Shown here: in pieces, positions 34,501 through 47,107 of the stretch
How the letters are laid out: each line of letters begins with the position of its first letter
Numbering within the stretch: the first letter of the stretch is position 1
From: Zygnema cylindricum
Lineage: Eukaryota; Streptophyta; Zygnematophyceae; Zygnematales; Zygnemataceae
Length of the DNA: 64,000 nt
Reading direction: 5' to 3'
NCBI GenBank assembly: GCA_037447655.1
Contig: JBBHKE010002372.1
Coordinates: 1-64,000, forward strand
Position numbers and translations under genes: made by a program
Notes under the pieces: model-generated
What the model saw: the letters and a program-made list of their open reading frames with translations, nothing else
Told to the model about the DNA's origin: nothing
The model's database searches: none

Positions 34501-36269
34501 TCACTTTGCACTACACCTTATGAGCTATGAATAGGAGAAAAACCTGATGTTTGTCAGTTTAAGATCTTTAGTAGCAAGTGCTTTATTCTAGACACTTCAC
34601 GAATAGATGGAAAATAGAGGCTAAGGGCTTACCTTGAAGATGAAGAGGAAGAGGAAGAGTTTTATGAATTGTACAAGACTCGATAATGCAACAGTTGTGG
34701 GAGTCTGAATCGTAAAATGAGAGACTGGGAAGCAGCAAAAAGGGTGTTGAGATATCTTGCAGGTACTCGAAATCTTAAGCTTGTACTCAGATGAGCAGAG
34801 GTGAAAATACCGACGTGGAGCGATGCTAGCTATGGAGACATGCCAAGCAAGATATCTATAACAGCCTTGTTCTGAAGATTGGAGATGGAACTTGCTGTTG
34901 GAGTAGCAAATTAAAAATGGTTATAGCTCAATCCACAATGGAGTCAGAATATATGGTAGCAGCTTGCGCCCTCTAACAACTCTTATAGGTCAAGTCCATT
35001 TTACAAAAATTCGGTAAATGCAAACAGGTCCTCAAGCTATCTGATGTGACAACAAGGCAACAATTGCAATTGCCTCTAACCCCAACCATCACTTTAAGAG
35101 CAAACACATGGATGTTAGACTTCACTTTGTAAAAGAAAAAATACTTGCAAAACTCATTAAATTGTGTTATTTAAGATGGTTGTTGACATGTTAACAAAAG
35201 CCCTTCCTGCTCCTAAGTTTCAATATAACAAAGATGCTATTAAAATAAGTGAGTAACAAAGTCTAAAAATTTAGGCGAGTGTTGAATTTTGAAATTTTTA
35301 TTTCAGTAGATAGGGTTGTGAGAAGACTTAAAGACTTAGAATATTTTCTAAAGTCTTTTGCTGTAATACTTACCTGTATTAGTGTTACAGTAGCAAAAGT
35401 ACAATAGAGAGTTTTGTACTTCTACAAGTACACGTTTCGGCAAGAAAAGTTAATGCAGGTATTCTGGAGTGGCGCCGACATCCACATACGCATGTCAAAA
35501 ATCATACAGGCAGTTTTGGTGAATTTGACGGGCTTGCAAACAAAGCCGGACATCTGGGAGTGTACCGTACGAAATCAAAAGAATATCGTTGATACGAGAG
35601 AGATTTGACGGACTCGATTAAAGCTGGGACCACAATAACTGAGTGCGTCGTACGCACTTAGGACGCTCGTACCATCGATCAACATTCATCTCGACTTTTA
35701 TGGCTGATGCAGACTAAGCGTCGGCAACATTAATTTTACGGACAATATGTGTTAATATTTTGAAAACAAGAAGTTGACGTTTAGTGAATTAATTCATAGT
35801 GTTACACTATTCATTTAGCGGTAGGTAGTAATTAGGGTTTTGGAGGTTCTCACGGTACAGTAAAGTATAGGCTGGATACTTTGTCGTAAGTCAAGATAGT
35901 ATTTTAGTACAGTAACCCGAATTATTGTAGACCATTAGATACTCACTGTGAGCATATAGTTTAGGACTAAGTTAGATTTGAATCATCCAGTTTTGGGAAT
36001 ATGATTTTCTAAGGGCAGTTTTTGGGAAACTTCCAGACATTATATCTTATTGTTTTCTAGGGTCATTTAGACTGGAATTTTGGGAGTTTTCAGTTTATTA
36101 TGATGTGTATCATTGTGAAAAATTTGAGGCATATTGGCTATTTGAGTTATATTTTGTGTTGGATCAAAATTGGCTATTGATTAGATGTTTTAATAGCTCT
36201 TGTTATTTTTTATGTCTACTTCCACTACTCTTATTGGTTCTTATGCGGAACCATGGTTGTAGAACAACA
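31564..36269 (+). mobile_element. E1 copia element, copy B
   Basis: 5' LTR 31564-32486, primer site GGTTATGGGCC 32487-32497, 3' LTR 35280-36269. Same RT deletion as in copy A. The block 32278-34384 (LTR end, Gag, protease, integrase) differs strongly from copy A, while both flanks are nearly identical. A 36-bp tandem duplication (ctggttctcct...) lies in the LTR end at about 32415-32475. Protease Gly of DTGA is changed (MDTRALAHM) and several stops are present: more decayed than copy A in this block. Gag fragments include IPIFNGKKYPYW and CGGCSPGKIH. Confidence 0.83.
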
Positions 36270-37375
36270 ATATCAATTATAGCATACATCAACTTTCCTA
36301 TAATAGAGCGACAAAGGGAAGCTACATCTCTTTGGGCATTCCCATCGGAGGCTAGTTTTGTAAGAGGAGTATTACAATCACGAGGGGTAGTCACCAGAAT
36401 GCAATCAGCCAAATTAAATTGTTCCAAAAGATCAATGATTTAATGTTCCTGACTCATACGTAAAATTTGTTCGGACTTGCAACGTAAAACAGTAAAGCCT
36501 AGACATTAATAAAGATCGCATACATCCGTCATTGGCCAATGTGATGAGAGAATAAATTTGACTTTTTGAATTTTGTCTTACTAAGACTTGTGAGAATGAG
36601 ATCATTGACATAATTTATGATAAAGATTAAATTTTCTTCATACCTCTAACATAAATTCTAAGATCTCCACTTATTTCTCTAAATCCTTCTTTTAACAAAC
36701 GAAAGACCAAAGTCAGATACCATACACGTGGGGCCTGATTGAGGCCATAAATGGAATTTCGAAAGAGACAAACAAAAAATTCTTTACCATTGATGACGAA
36801 ACAAGGCGCTTGGTCCACGTAAATGTCATCATCAAAACTCTCGTAGAGAAAAGTAGTTTTTACGTAGAGTTGCGCAAGCTCCCAATCATGGATGGTGGCA
36901 AGAGACAAGATCAAACGAATGGAATCAAACTTTGAAACAAAGGCAAAACTTTTGTGAAAATCTAACTCCTTCAGTTTGTAAGTAACCCTTTGCCACCACG
37001 CGCGTTTTGTACTGTTTGATAGATCCGTTAGCAAACGGCTTGATTTTAAATACCCATTTCAAACCAATGACGCGGCGGTTTAGCAACAGAGTACAAAGCG
37101 TCCATGTATTATCGTCATTAATGCTTTGTACTGTGGTGTAGCCGCGAGGCTCCACATGTCAACATCATGTAGTTTGAGAGCGGATTTCACCATGTGGATC
37201 ACGGACATCAACAATGTTGGCGTGAGCCAATCTGTCACCAACTTTCCAATTGGGAATTGAAGGGCGTGTACTATGTCGTACGGAAAGCTATACGGTTGGT
37301 AGCGTAAGAGGTGAACCGCTAGGAGAAAGTACAGGTGAAATAGTTGATTCCAAAAAAATAGACAAAATCGGTTAG
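36270..37375 (-). pseudogene. E4 copia reverse transcriptase, copy B
   Basis: Same order of RT motifs as 13627-14735 (NTWTLC, GLKWVFKIKPFANGSIKQY, SIYGLNQAPRVW, LADCILVTTP, RSIIGKLMYAII), but with many more stops and frameshifts. Divergence from copy A is confined to about 36325-37217. Confidence 0.8.
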
Positions 37376-37410
37376 AAAACGTCTGTAGCAAATGATTGAA
37401 GGTAGCCAAC

Positions 37411-37964
37411 AGAGTCATAAGATATCTGGTTGGAACCAGAGACTTATGGTTGCATTTGGGAGGGGAACACACTGATATCACCACTTTGAGTGATGCCAAT
37501 TATAGGGATGCACCTATGAGAAGATGCACTTCTGAATATGTTTTGTATGTGGGGGAAAGTGCTTGCTGTTGATACAGTAAGCAACAAAAGGTGGTTGCTC
37601 TGTCTACTATGGAGGTTGATTATATGGCGTCTTGTTCTGCTGTAAAAGAACAAATGTGGGTGAAGTCATTGTTGCAAGAACTAGGATATATGAAGGAGGG
37701 AGTGCATGAAGCTTTTTGTGATAATCAAGCTGCAATTGCAATTGCAGCCAATCCAAAACACCATTTCAAAGCAAAGCATATAGACATAAAATTAAGCTTC
37801 GTGAGAGAAAAAGTTGAAAATAAAATTTTAAATCTTGGGTATAAACCTGATAAGAAATGGTGGCTGATATGATGACCAAACGTGTCCCCTCTCCTAAATT
37901 AAAATATTGTCGGGAAAAATGCGGGTTGAAAGAAAATTAAAATTAGACTAGAAAATAAGGGGAG
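37411..37964 (+). pseudogene. E5 copia RNase H, copy B
   Basis: RVIRYLVGTRDLWLHLGGEH, then TMEVDYMASCSAVKEQMWVK and FCDNQAAIAIAANPKHHFK. Trp of TTWSD is changed and a stop follows CC. Related to 14771-15325 but in a divergent block. Confidence 0.82.
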
Positions 37965-38959
37965 TGTTGAAATAAATAGTTTTTGTTATTTTTAGGTCTT
38001 AATATATTTGCGGAAAAAGGAACATGCAGGCGGCTTATCTTCATCTCTTCTCTCTTAACCCTATATTTGTTGTAGTCATTGAAGCAGAGAGAGAGTGATG
38101 GAGCCATGGCTGCCTCAACTCCATAGACATGGTTAGAGAGTTACCTTAAGTCACTCTCTACAAAGAGGTTGAGTCCAACAGGACTCGAACCCCCGACCGG
38201 TAGAGTGTAGCGTAGCGGTCTGCTCTAACCAGTTTCTCGTAGATGTTCGCTAGAGTATATAGGGTGTGACTCATATTTAAAGTATGTTACGTCCCGTAAT
38301 CCGATTAACGGAAATGTAAATGTAACATCATATAACATGTTAAATTCAGTGTGGACTGGATCCCGCACGAAACAAATGAATCTGACATTTGTTTCGACAG
38401 ACGTCATTTAATGCCCGTTCTTATCCAACGGCATACGTCTTCGCCGAGATTTCGGAATGGTCACTTTGGCGTTTTGTGACGTGGCATGACCTGAAGCCAC
38501 GTGGAGAGATGACATTCAGTCATGGGAATTTCGAGGAACGTACGGACGAGAGAAAAATGAACACGCGTCCATTTAATAGCCTTGTCGTACATATGCCGTA
38601 CAAAAGGTACACTAGCAGTAGTACTTTTTGATACGGTACAGTAATCTTATTTGTCCGTACTTCAGTAGATAGAAGTTATTAGAGGGAATAAAGACTTAGA
38701 AATTTTGGTAGGTAGTCACCTCTCCCTTTGAGAGTTTGTACAAATTGGCATGTTTACTGCCTCATAACTTATCAGTTCGTTGGTCGTTTTCAGTGATTCT
38801 TATTGCTACAGACTCAAAGGAGTCCAGGCTGCCCAAGGGTGAAGTCAAACTGTCATTTTGCCTTCTTGGACAGTAGTGGTTGTGGTTTAAAGTGGGTTAG
38901 TTAAATACTATCTAGAGGCTTCCTGTATTCTGTGGTCCAATGGAGGACACAGAATTGCA
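37965..38959 (+). repeat. E5 3' LTR, copy B, with tRNA-like segment 38173-38233
   Basis: TGTTGAAATAAATAG to GAATTGCA. The antisense tRNA-like segment has a perfect B-box GGTTCGAGTCC on the minus strand and an upstream ACTGGTTAGAGCAGACC A-box-like part. Confidence 0.75.
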
Positions 38960-40029
38960 ATTTTAAGAGAATTAGCTCAGGTCATTCTATATATGTTCTA
39001 CAAGAAGAGGGTGGGATAATTAACATTGATGTATATATGGATGATCTATTATTAATTAATAAGTTAATGGATGAAATAAACCGCATTAAAGCGTCTTTAA
39101 GGTCTAGGTTTAACATGAAAGACCTCGGAGAGGCGAAATATATCTTAGGTATACAGGTAGAAAGAGACAAAAACTAAAGGTTGATTATGTTGACTGAGAA
39201 AGAAGCTATCAGTAACATGATGGAAAGATTTGAAATACAAAATGTGAAAGAATCTGAAACTCCATTGGAATTCATGGAAAAATTGGAAGGAATTGATTCA
39301 GACTCACGCATTATGGTTTTTGAGAGTCTTGAGACAAAGGAGGAAGAGATTATGGCTTTAAAGCCATATAGTCAAGTAGCTGGAAGTCTTATATATTTCA
39401 TGAACTGTACGAGACCTGATATTGCACCAGTTGTGGGAGTCTTGAGTAGAAGTCTGCAGAATCCTAAAATGGCTAATTTGGAAGCAGCAAAAAGGAATTG
39501 AGATTTCTTGCAGGTACTCGAAATCTTGAGATTGTACTCGGATGAGGAAATGTGAAAATACAGACATGGAGCGATGCTAGCTATGGAGACATGCCAAGCA
39601 AGATAACTACAACCAACCTTGTTTTGAAGATTGGAGATGGAACTTGCTGTTGGAGTAGCAAATTAAAAAAGGTTACAGCTCAATCCACAATGGAGTCCGA
39701 ATATATGCAGGTGCTTTCACCCTCAGGGAGCTCTTATGGGTCAAGTCCATTTTAGGAAACTTGGGTAAATATAAACAGGTCCTTAAGCTATCTGATGTGA
39801 CAACCAAGCAGCAATTGCAATCGCCTCTAACCCCAACCATCATTTTAAGAGAAAACACATGGATGTTAGACTTCACTTTGTAAGAGAAAAAATACTTGCA
39901 AAAGTCATTAAATTGTGTTATTTAAGATGGTGGCTGACATGTTAACAAAAGCCCTTCCTGCTCCTAAGTTGTAATTCCGCAAAGAGGCTATAAACTAAGT
40001 GAGTAAATGAGTCTAAAGATTTAGGGGAG
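38960..40029 (+). pseudogene. E6 copia RT to RNase H, copy B
   Basis: YMDDLLLINKLMDEINRIKA, MKDLGEAKYILGIQVERDKN, stop, EKEAISNMMERFEIQN, SLIYFMNCTRPDIAPVVGVL and RNase H pieces. Stops and a frameshift near 39500. Confidence 0.82.
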
Positions 40030-40465
40030 TGTTGAATTTTGAAATCTTTATTTCAGTAGATAGGGTTCTGATAATGGACTAAAAAACTTCAAATACTTTC
40101 TAAAGTCCTTTGTTGTAATACTTACCTATATTAGTGGTACGATATCAAAAGTACAATAAAGTATTTTGTACATTTACAGGTACACGTGTCGGCAAGAGAA
40201 GTTAGCAAGTATTCCAGAGTGGCGCCGACATCCACAAACGCGTGTTAAAAATCATACAGGCAGTTTCCGTGAATTTGACGGGCGCACAAACTGAGCCGGA
40301 CATCTACGAGTGAACTGTACGGAATCAAAAAAATATCGTAGATACGAGACAAATTTTACAGACTCGATTAAAGCGGGAACCACAATGACAAAGTGCGTCG
40401 TACGCACTCAGAAAGCTCATACCATCGAATCAACATTCATCTCGTCTTTTGTGGCTAATGCTATA
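40030..40465 (+). repeat. E6 3' LTR, truncated, copy B
   Basis: Nearly identical to 17396-17830 and truncated at the same place. Confidence 0.75.
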
Positions 40466-40489
40466 TATTAATTCCTTAATTTTATATTA

Positions 40490-41400
40490 AAAAGTTATAT
40501 TTATTGCAATTTATGTTGATGATTTCCTTGTCTTAAGTAAATCTATTTGCTTATCTTTTGTAAATCTATGGATAAAATTAATAAGTTGAAAATGAATCTA
40601 AAAGGAAGATTTAAAATCAAGGATATGGGCAAAGCAATGTATATTTTATGAATTCAGGTAGAGATAGACAGAGATAGAAAGATAATCAAATTAACACAAA
40701 AAGAGGCCATTGGAAACATGTTAGAAAGATTCCAAATAGACAAGGCTAATAGTTGTACCACTCCAATGGAACAAAAGAAAGAAGGTGAGGGGAGTGTGAA
40801 AGAGGGAGTTATAATCTTGGATGATGAGTTAGGCCCTGAAAAGAAAAGATTTATGCACACGATTCGTGATACACAAGTAAATGGCAGTCTAATATATTTT
40901 ATGAATTGTACCCAACCGAATATAGCTGCAGCTGTAGGAGTACTAATAGCTCCCACTAACAAAGATTGGGAGGCAGCTAAGAGAGTCCTTAGATTTCTCA
41001 TAGGGACTAGAGATTTATGGTTGTTTTTTTATGGGAACAATACTGATATCACCACTTAGAGTGATGCCACCTATCACGACGCACGTCTGGGTATGTAATA
41101 TATGTGGGTGATGGGGCTTGGTGTTGGAGTAAAAAGCAGCAAAAGGTCATTGCTCAATCTACAATGAAAGTTGATTACATGGCCTCTTCCTCTGCTGTAA
41201 AAGAATTCATGTGGGTCAAGTCTTTGCTTGGTGAGCTTGGTCATCTTAAGAGTGGTGTCCAAAAAGTGTTTTGTGATAATCAGTCAGCCATTGCCATTTC
41301 ACCCAATTTTAAACACCACTTTAAAGTCAAACATATGAACATTAGACTTAGCATTGAATGAGAGAAGGTAGAGGAGGGTGACGTTATCGGGGGTGGTGAG
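40490..41400 (+). pseudogene. E7 copia RT to RNase H, copy B
   Basis: Carries the same ~25 bp insertion after VLSKS as copy A. From about 40575 to 41217 it diverges (QKEAIGNMLERFQIDKANSC, GSLIYFMNCTQPNIAAAVGV, stop in TTWSD), then is identical again (SLLGELGHLKSGVQKVFCDN). Confidence 0.8.
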
Positions 41401-42189
41401 GTAGCCGATAGACTAGACGAATGACGTCATCTTTTTGGATTTTGTTGAGGAGGAGGAAAACAGGGTTGGGTGAAAGTTTAATGGGGGGGTAGAGGGAGGG
41501 GGAGGGAAAGGGAGAGAGAGGAGGGAGAGGGATGGAGAGGGGGAGGGAGAGGGAGACAATGTTTTAAGAAACTATGCGTAATTTTCAAATTTATTAGAGA
41601 ATAGGAGGCAAGGAGATTCACTGTACGAAATCTGTACGGATTAATTCATATTATGACGTGGCTTATAAGTTCGGTGCCGGAAAACCCGGGATGTTTTTTA
41701 TTGGTTCCTGGAAATTCGGAACCATTCAGGTTTGTCGGTTGGCGCAAGTCAGGTGGCAGTGGATAAGACGGTTACGAATGGTTCCGTACAATACTTGTTC
41801 AATATTGTACTGTATAGTATGAAGTAAGTCCTATACGGATTTAATAATGTAAGGATTAACTGGTCAACGAGATTTTGATTTGGCCACCGACGTCGTACAC
41901 TGTTCACTTAATGTGAATGTGACTATTTTTTTTTTAGTGTACATGTACTTCTACTTTTGTTGTAAGAGTTCCACGTGGCAAATGGTAACAGCTAGTCGTA
42001 CGCACATACGTCTGCTAGTGTAGAGTTCCCTTACATGTTGAAAATCAAAAAGGCTATTAATTAAATTTCATATCCGAACAAAATTTATTTCGTTTCGTGC
42101 AAGTTAATTTATGCATATGATGTCATCCTTTCATTTGTGTCCAAGTTCAACGTAACGGTTCGTGATTAGATTCTATTTCTGCAGCTAAG
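41401..42189. other. Non-coding flank, copy B
   Basis: Same as 18791-19600. No gene is visible. 42085-42165 recurs in the same orientation at 63846-63925. Confidence 0.6.
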
Positions 42190-42262
42190 TTAAATGTCGG
42201 TATGGAGCTCACGTGAAGTGAGAAACTACCTCCACGCATCCATATTATTTATATGTGATTCC
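42190..42262 (+). repeat. Outer part of left inverted-repeat arm
   Basis: ggagctcacgtgaagtgaga, then ctac...tatttatatgtgattcc, matches the reverse complement of 63555-63630. The arm is interrupted here by E9 and continues at 54808. Confidence 0.65.
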
Positions 42263-42774
42263 TGTTGTTCTACAACCACAGTTGCAAGCGGAGGACCAGC
42301 AGTAGTAGTGAGAGTAGACATGAAAAACAACAGAAACTATCAAAGTACCTACTCAACAGCCAACTTTGAACTCACACAAAATATGACTCAAAAAGCCAAT
42401 ATAATTCAAATTTTCAAAAACGATACAAAATACTGTAAATTAACAATTCCCAAAATTGCAGCCCAAATGACTAAGTAAACCATAAGATATGATGTCTGGA
42501 AGTTTCCCAAAAATTGCCATTAGAAAATCATATTCCCAATACTGGATAATACAAAATTGGTTAAGTCCTAAAATATATACTTAAGTGAGTATCTACTCGT
42601 TACACTAATTCAGGTGATGGTACTACGGAACTATCATGACTAACGACAAAGAATCCAACCTTTACTTTAATGTACCTAGAGTACCTCCAAAAACATAATT
42701 ATTATTTTCCAAAAACCTAATTAATAAAACACTAATTTTTAATACACTAAACTACAAAAATTTGTTATTCAAAT
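42263..42774 (-). repeat. E9 3' LTR, outer part
   Basis: Begins TGTTGTTCTACAACC, the terminal inverse of ...GGTTGTAGAACAACA. Contains the family ATG (plus-strand cat at 42319-42321). Interrupted at caaat (42770-42774) by E8. Confidence 0.9.
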
Positions 42775-43661
42775 TGAAATCCTGTGGTCTCCATTGACCC
42801 ATAAAATGAGCAGCCTATGTAAAGCCTCTAGGATAATATTTGCCCCTTCCACTTTCCCACTGAATAAGTGCCGCCCAGTCACACAAATATTCTGACCACC
42901 CTCACCCCTGTGAGGACAAGACTCCCTTGAGTCAAACGCAAAAAGAATCACTAAATTGTCTCCCTTGAGCAGTAAGTTATGGCTGGTCAAAGATGATCTT
43001 TATAGTTACAAGCTCTATTAGAGAGAGGTACCTAAATCTCACTAAGTCTACGTCTGCCTACACACGACTACCTACTACTAGACCCTAGTCCAATAGGAAC
43101 ACTATATAGTACAAGAAGGTACAATAGGAGATGTACTTATTGTACGGCCATTGTACGACATGGTCTACAAGGTGACACTTATGAAATCGGGAGCCATGGT
43201 TCCTCCTCCCATCTTCTCCGGTATCAAATAATGTGGCGCCACGTGGCACCGCGTGACGCTATCTCCAAATGACGCCAAAAGCTCACTTCGCGTGGCGGCT
43301 ACAATGTTGGCCGTCCGATCAAAACATATTTTACATGGTTCAGATTTGCGTACATGCATGAATTTCTCCTTTTCGTTAGTCTGCTGTTAATTAGCTGTCG
43401 CGATAATGCTTATATATCTTTAAAACCCAGCACGAGTATCGTTTCGTAGCGCCTTACTGGTTAAGGCGCTTGGCTATAGAGAATCTAAAGGTCGCAGGCT
43501 CAAATCTAGACCTAGGCAACATTTTAGTAAAATATCCTCTACTTCAAAATCTGCCACTTTCTAAATATGGCAGCAGCAATGTCGCGCCTTTGATCCTCAC
43601 TCTCTTTCTTTAAAGCAAAACTAAAATAGGGAAGTGAACTATTAATTACCTCTTTTCAACA
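42775..43661 (-). repeat. E8 3' LTR with tRNA-like segment
   Basis: Next to the purine tract (ctccccttaatt on plus, 43662-). Plus-strand 43450-43518 is tRNA-like: TTACTGGTTAAGGCGCTTGG (D-arm-like), ..., GGTCGCAGGCTCAAATCTAG (T-arm-like). Confidence 0.9.
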
Positions 43662-44131
43662 CTCCCCTTAATTCCTAGTCACTTTTCAATTTTAATCCAC
43701 AGTTTTCTCTGCAATAAATCAACTTAGGGGAAGGCATTGGTTTTGTCATCATGTCTGCAATCATTTCTCTATCAGTTTTATGAACCAGTTTAATAATTTT
43801 ATTTTTTACCTTTCTTTGACAAAGCTTAGTTTAATATTCATATGCTTAGCTTTGAAATGATGTTCGGATTAGCTGCAATAGAGATGGCATCTTCATTATC
43901 ACAAAAAACATTTTGAGTTCGAGACTTTATGAACCTAAGTTCTTCAAGGAGAGATTTAACCCACATGAATTCTTTGGTGGCAGCACATGAAGCCATGTAT
44001 TCAGCCTCCATAATGGATTGAGCAACTACTTTTTGTTGCTTGCTACTCCAACAACATGCACCGGATCCAATTTGCAACACATATCCACTCGTACACCTCC
44101 TTAAAGGCACATCTCCATAACTGGCATGACT
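43662..44131 (-). pseudogene. E8 RNase H
   Basis: PLRRCTSGYVLQIGSGACC, KQQKVVAQSIMEAEYMASC, TKEFMWVKSLLEEL, VFCDNEDAISIAANPN, then a frameshift before the HHFK block. A TAG replaces the Trp codon of TTWSD at the upstream edge (near 44130). Otherwise a typical copia RNase H, which degrades RNA of the RNA/DNA hybrid. Confidence 0.88.
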
Positions 44132-45175
44132 CTAAGTGGTGATGTCAATGTGCTCTTCTCCCAAATGCAACCATAACTCCCTTGTCCCCACCAGATACCT
44201 CATCACCCTTTTGGCAGCCTCCCAGTCTCTCTTTCTTGGTTCATTTAGACTTCTACTAAGGACAGCTACAGCAGCAGCTATATCCGAACGGGTACAGTTC
44301 ATAAAATAAATTAAACTGCCTACAATCTGTCGATAAGGGATATTTTCCATAAATTTTATTTCTATCTCATCCATCTCATCATTAATGATCAATATTCCTC
44401 TCTCTTCACTCCCCTCACACACTTTTTTCAAATCCATAGGTGTAGTACATCCGTTTGCTTTTTCCATCTGAATTTTTTCTAGCATATTACCAATCGCTTC
44501 TTTTTGAGTGAGTCTTATAATTCTATTCCCTTTATCTCTCTCCATCTGAATTCTCAAAATGTTCTTTCTTTCGCCGAGATCTTTCATATCAAAACTGCTT
44601 CTAAGATCCCGTTTTAGTTTATTAATTTTATCTAAGGACTTGCTTAAGGCCAACATATCATCCACATAAATAGCAATAAATATCACTCCATTCTCATCCT
44701 CAAATAAATATATAGAGTGATATGAATTAATTCTGATATACCCCAAACAGGTCAAAAATTCGTCTAGCTTTATATTCCACTGTCGCGGGGCTTGCTTAAG
44801 CCCATAGAGTGATTTTATCAGTTTGCAAACTTTGTTTTCTTCCCCTCGCGGGCCTTGCTTAAGCCCATAAAGTGATTTTATCTGTTTGCAAACTTTGTTT
44901 TCTTCCACACTTTCCAAGAATCCTTCCGGTTGCCTCATGTAAAATTCTTCTTCCAACTCTCTGTGCAAAAAGGCCGTTTTAATATCCATCTGGTGGATTT
45001 CCATATCCTCCGCTGTGGCTATACTTAAATGGATTCTAACAGAAGGAAATCTGGCTAAAGGTGCAAAGGTTCCGTCGTAGTCTATCCCCTCTTTTTGAGT
45101 ATAACCTTTTGCAACTAACCTAGCTTTGTACCTCTCAATGGTATTATCCGGTTTTAATTTAAGTTTAAAAACCCA
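44132..45175 (-). pseudogene. E8 reverse transcriptase, with 63-bp internal duplication
   Basis: WVFKLKLKPDNTIERYKARL, VAKGYTQKEGIDYDGTFAPL, MEIHQMDIKTAFLHRELEEE, IKSLYGLKQ, IAIYVDDMLALSKS, SLIYFMNCTRSDIAAAVAVL, AAKRVMRYLVGTRELWLHLG. The active site YVDD is intact. A 21-residue block (KVCKQIKSLYGLKQGPRGEE and one more) is repeated as KVCKLIKSLYGLKQAPRQW: units 44784-44846 and 44847-44909. A TAG in place of the Lys codon (EC, stop, WVFK) separates RT from the upstream frame. Confidence 0.9.
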
Positions 45176-47107
45176 CTAACATTCGATCGGTTTTATGTCC
45201 GGTGGACAATCTACCAACTCCCATGTATTGGCTTCCATGATAGAGGTCGTTTCTTCATTTATAGTTGTGATCCACCGGCTACTTTCTGGAGTGTTTATGG
45301 CCTCTAAGTATTTTTGAGGTTCATCTAGGTGAGACATCTTTGTGAGTTGGTTATTTACTTGTCTTTCTTGAATTCTTTTACTACTTCTTCTTCCCCCTTC
45401 AAAATCGGATGCCGGTATGGAAGGCATCATTGGGTTTCGTTTAGGGAGATTTTCAGCTCCCCTATCTTCCCATTCCGGTGTCTCATGGAGTTCCTCATCG
45501 GTTTCCACTTCGTATTGTGGCGTTGCCTCGGATGTTGTCATTTCCTCCTTCTCCTTTGGTAGATCTGCAGATTTTTCTTTTTCTCCCTCTACCTTCTCTT
45601 CACTTTCAAAGTCAAAGTCAGAAAACTGATCCGTTTCAAATCTGATTTTGACTTCCTTATTATATTTGAATGGATCAATGGACTTCTCTTCATTCATCAC
45701 CACTATGTGTTTTACCAAAATTATATCTCTCTTTTTCAAGTCATACACTCGGTATCCTTTTGTGCTGTCATCATATCCTACAAGATATCCTGGCTTCCCT
45801 CTCCCCTCTAACTTCCATTTAGTCTTATCGGAATCCAAATTGTAAACTTGACTTCCGAACACTCTCAAACTAGACAAATCAGGCTTTCTTCCTGTCCACC
45901 TGTCATACGGAGTTTCTTCCTTATTTGCTGAAGTTAGAACTCTATTTTTGATGAAATTAGCATAGTTCATAGACTCCGCCCAAAACTGCAACCCTATCCT
46001 CTTACCTGTTAACATACTTCTGGACATATCTCCTAAAGTTCTATTCACTCTTTTTGCTACTCTATTTTGTTCCGGATTATAGGAAACGTTTTTCTCATGA
46101 TGAATTCTTTCTTCTTTAAGATATTCTTCAAATTCCCTTGAGGTGTATTCTTTCCCATTATCACTTCTTATCTCTTTTATTGAGGTTTCATGTAGCTTTT
46201 CACTCCATACTTTATACTCTTTGAAACATCTTAATACCTCTAACTTATATCTGAGAAAGTATACCTTCGTGTATCTAGACCAATCATCTGTGATGGTTAA
46301 CATCCATCTCTTCCCCCCATGTGAAGCATACCTAACAGGTCCCCAAACATCAGTGTGAACTAGATCTAATACATTCTCTCTCCTAAATGTTGTTGCCTTT
46401 GGAAATGGAAGTCTATGAATCTTCGCTTGGGCACATCCACTACAATCATCAAAGGTCTCATCATCCTCAAAAGTAATACCCTCCACTATTCCTTTTTTCT
46501 TCATTTTCTTTAATCTATCTAGATGCACATGCCCCAACCTTTTATGCCAAATCATCATCTCACTTGCACACGAGTAGAGAACACTTGTTTCATTGCAAAG
46601 AACCATTCTGAACATTTCTCGACTGCCCTTCTCAGCTATGAAATAAACCTCATTATCAAAGCTTGCTGTGAAGATTCCTTTCCTAGTTTCTGTTTCAAAC
46701 TCCTTTTCATCTAGGACAGCTGTTGAGACTAGGTTCTTGCTAAGTTGTGGAATGTAAAGAACGTATGAGAGTGTTACAATTGAGGCCTTTCCATCAACTA
46801 GAACCTTCAAGTCAACAGTTCCAACAAGACTTGTGGTTTCTACTCTTCCATCTCCGTACTCTAACTCAACTGTTGCGATCTTTCTCAGTTTAGTAAACCA
46901 CCACTTTTCTTTGCACATATGCATTGAAGCCCCTGAGCCTATGACCCACCCATCCTCGGGTGGATCTCTCTTACCTCCGAAAGCACACATTTGTGTCTGT
47001 GGAATGTCGACATGCTTTTCAGTGTTTTTCGGATCAGAAAGAAGCTCCTCAAGCTCCTCTTCTGGTTCAGTTTTTCCTTCCACTTCCTCATCATGAACTT
47101 GGGTCAA
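45176..47107 (-). pseudogene. E8 protease and integrase, 643-codon open frame
   Basis: The longest real open frame in the window. Protease region WVIGSGASMHMCKEKWWF: family members read WVxDSGAS, so the catalytic Asp is Gly here. Integrase zinc finger WHKRLGHVHLDRL ... DDCSGCAQAKIHRLPFP is intact. Core: LVHTDVWGPV (first Asp), EIRSDNGKEYTS (second Asp), EQNRVAKRVNRTL, where the usual GVAER Glu is Lys. Then the linker FWAESMNYANFIKNRV, YDRWTGRKPDLSSLRVFG and an acidic stretch. Two lost catalytic residues argue that this copy could not move by itself, despite the long frame. Confidence 0.9.

Larger units (their letters stand above)
25483..42301 (+). repeat. Segmental duplication, copy B (16.8 kb)
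   Basis: Counterpart of 2881-19713. In genes with readable frames (LRR terminal exon, unknown minus-strand gene) copy B keeps the longer frame and copy A has the extra bases. The right edge is at 42301, 39 bp into the E9 LTR, where copy B continues as a normal LTR. Confidence 0.93.
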
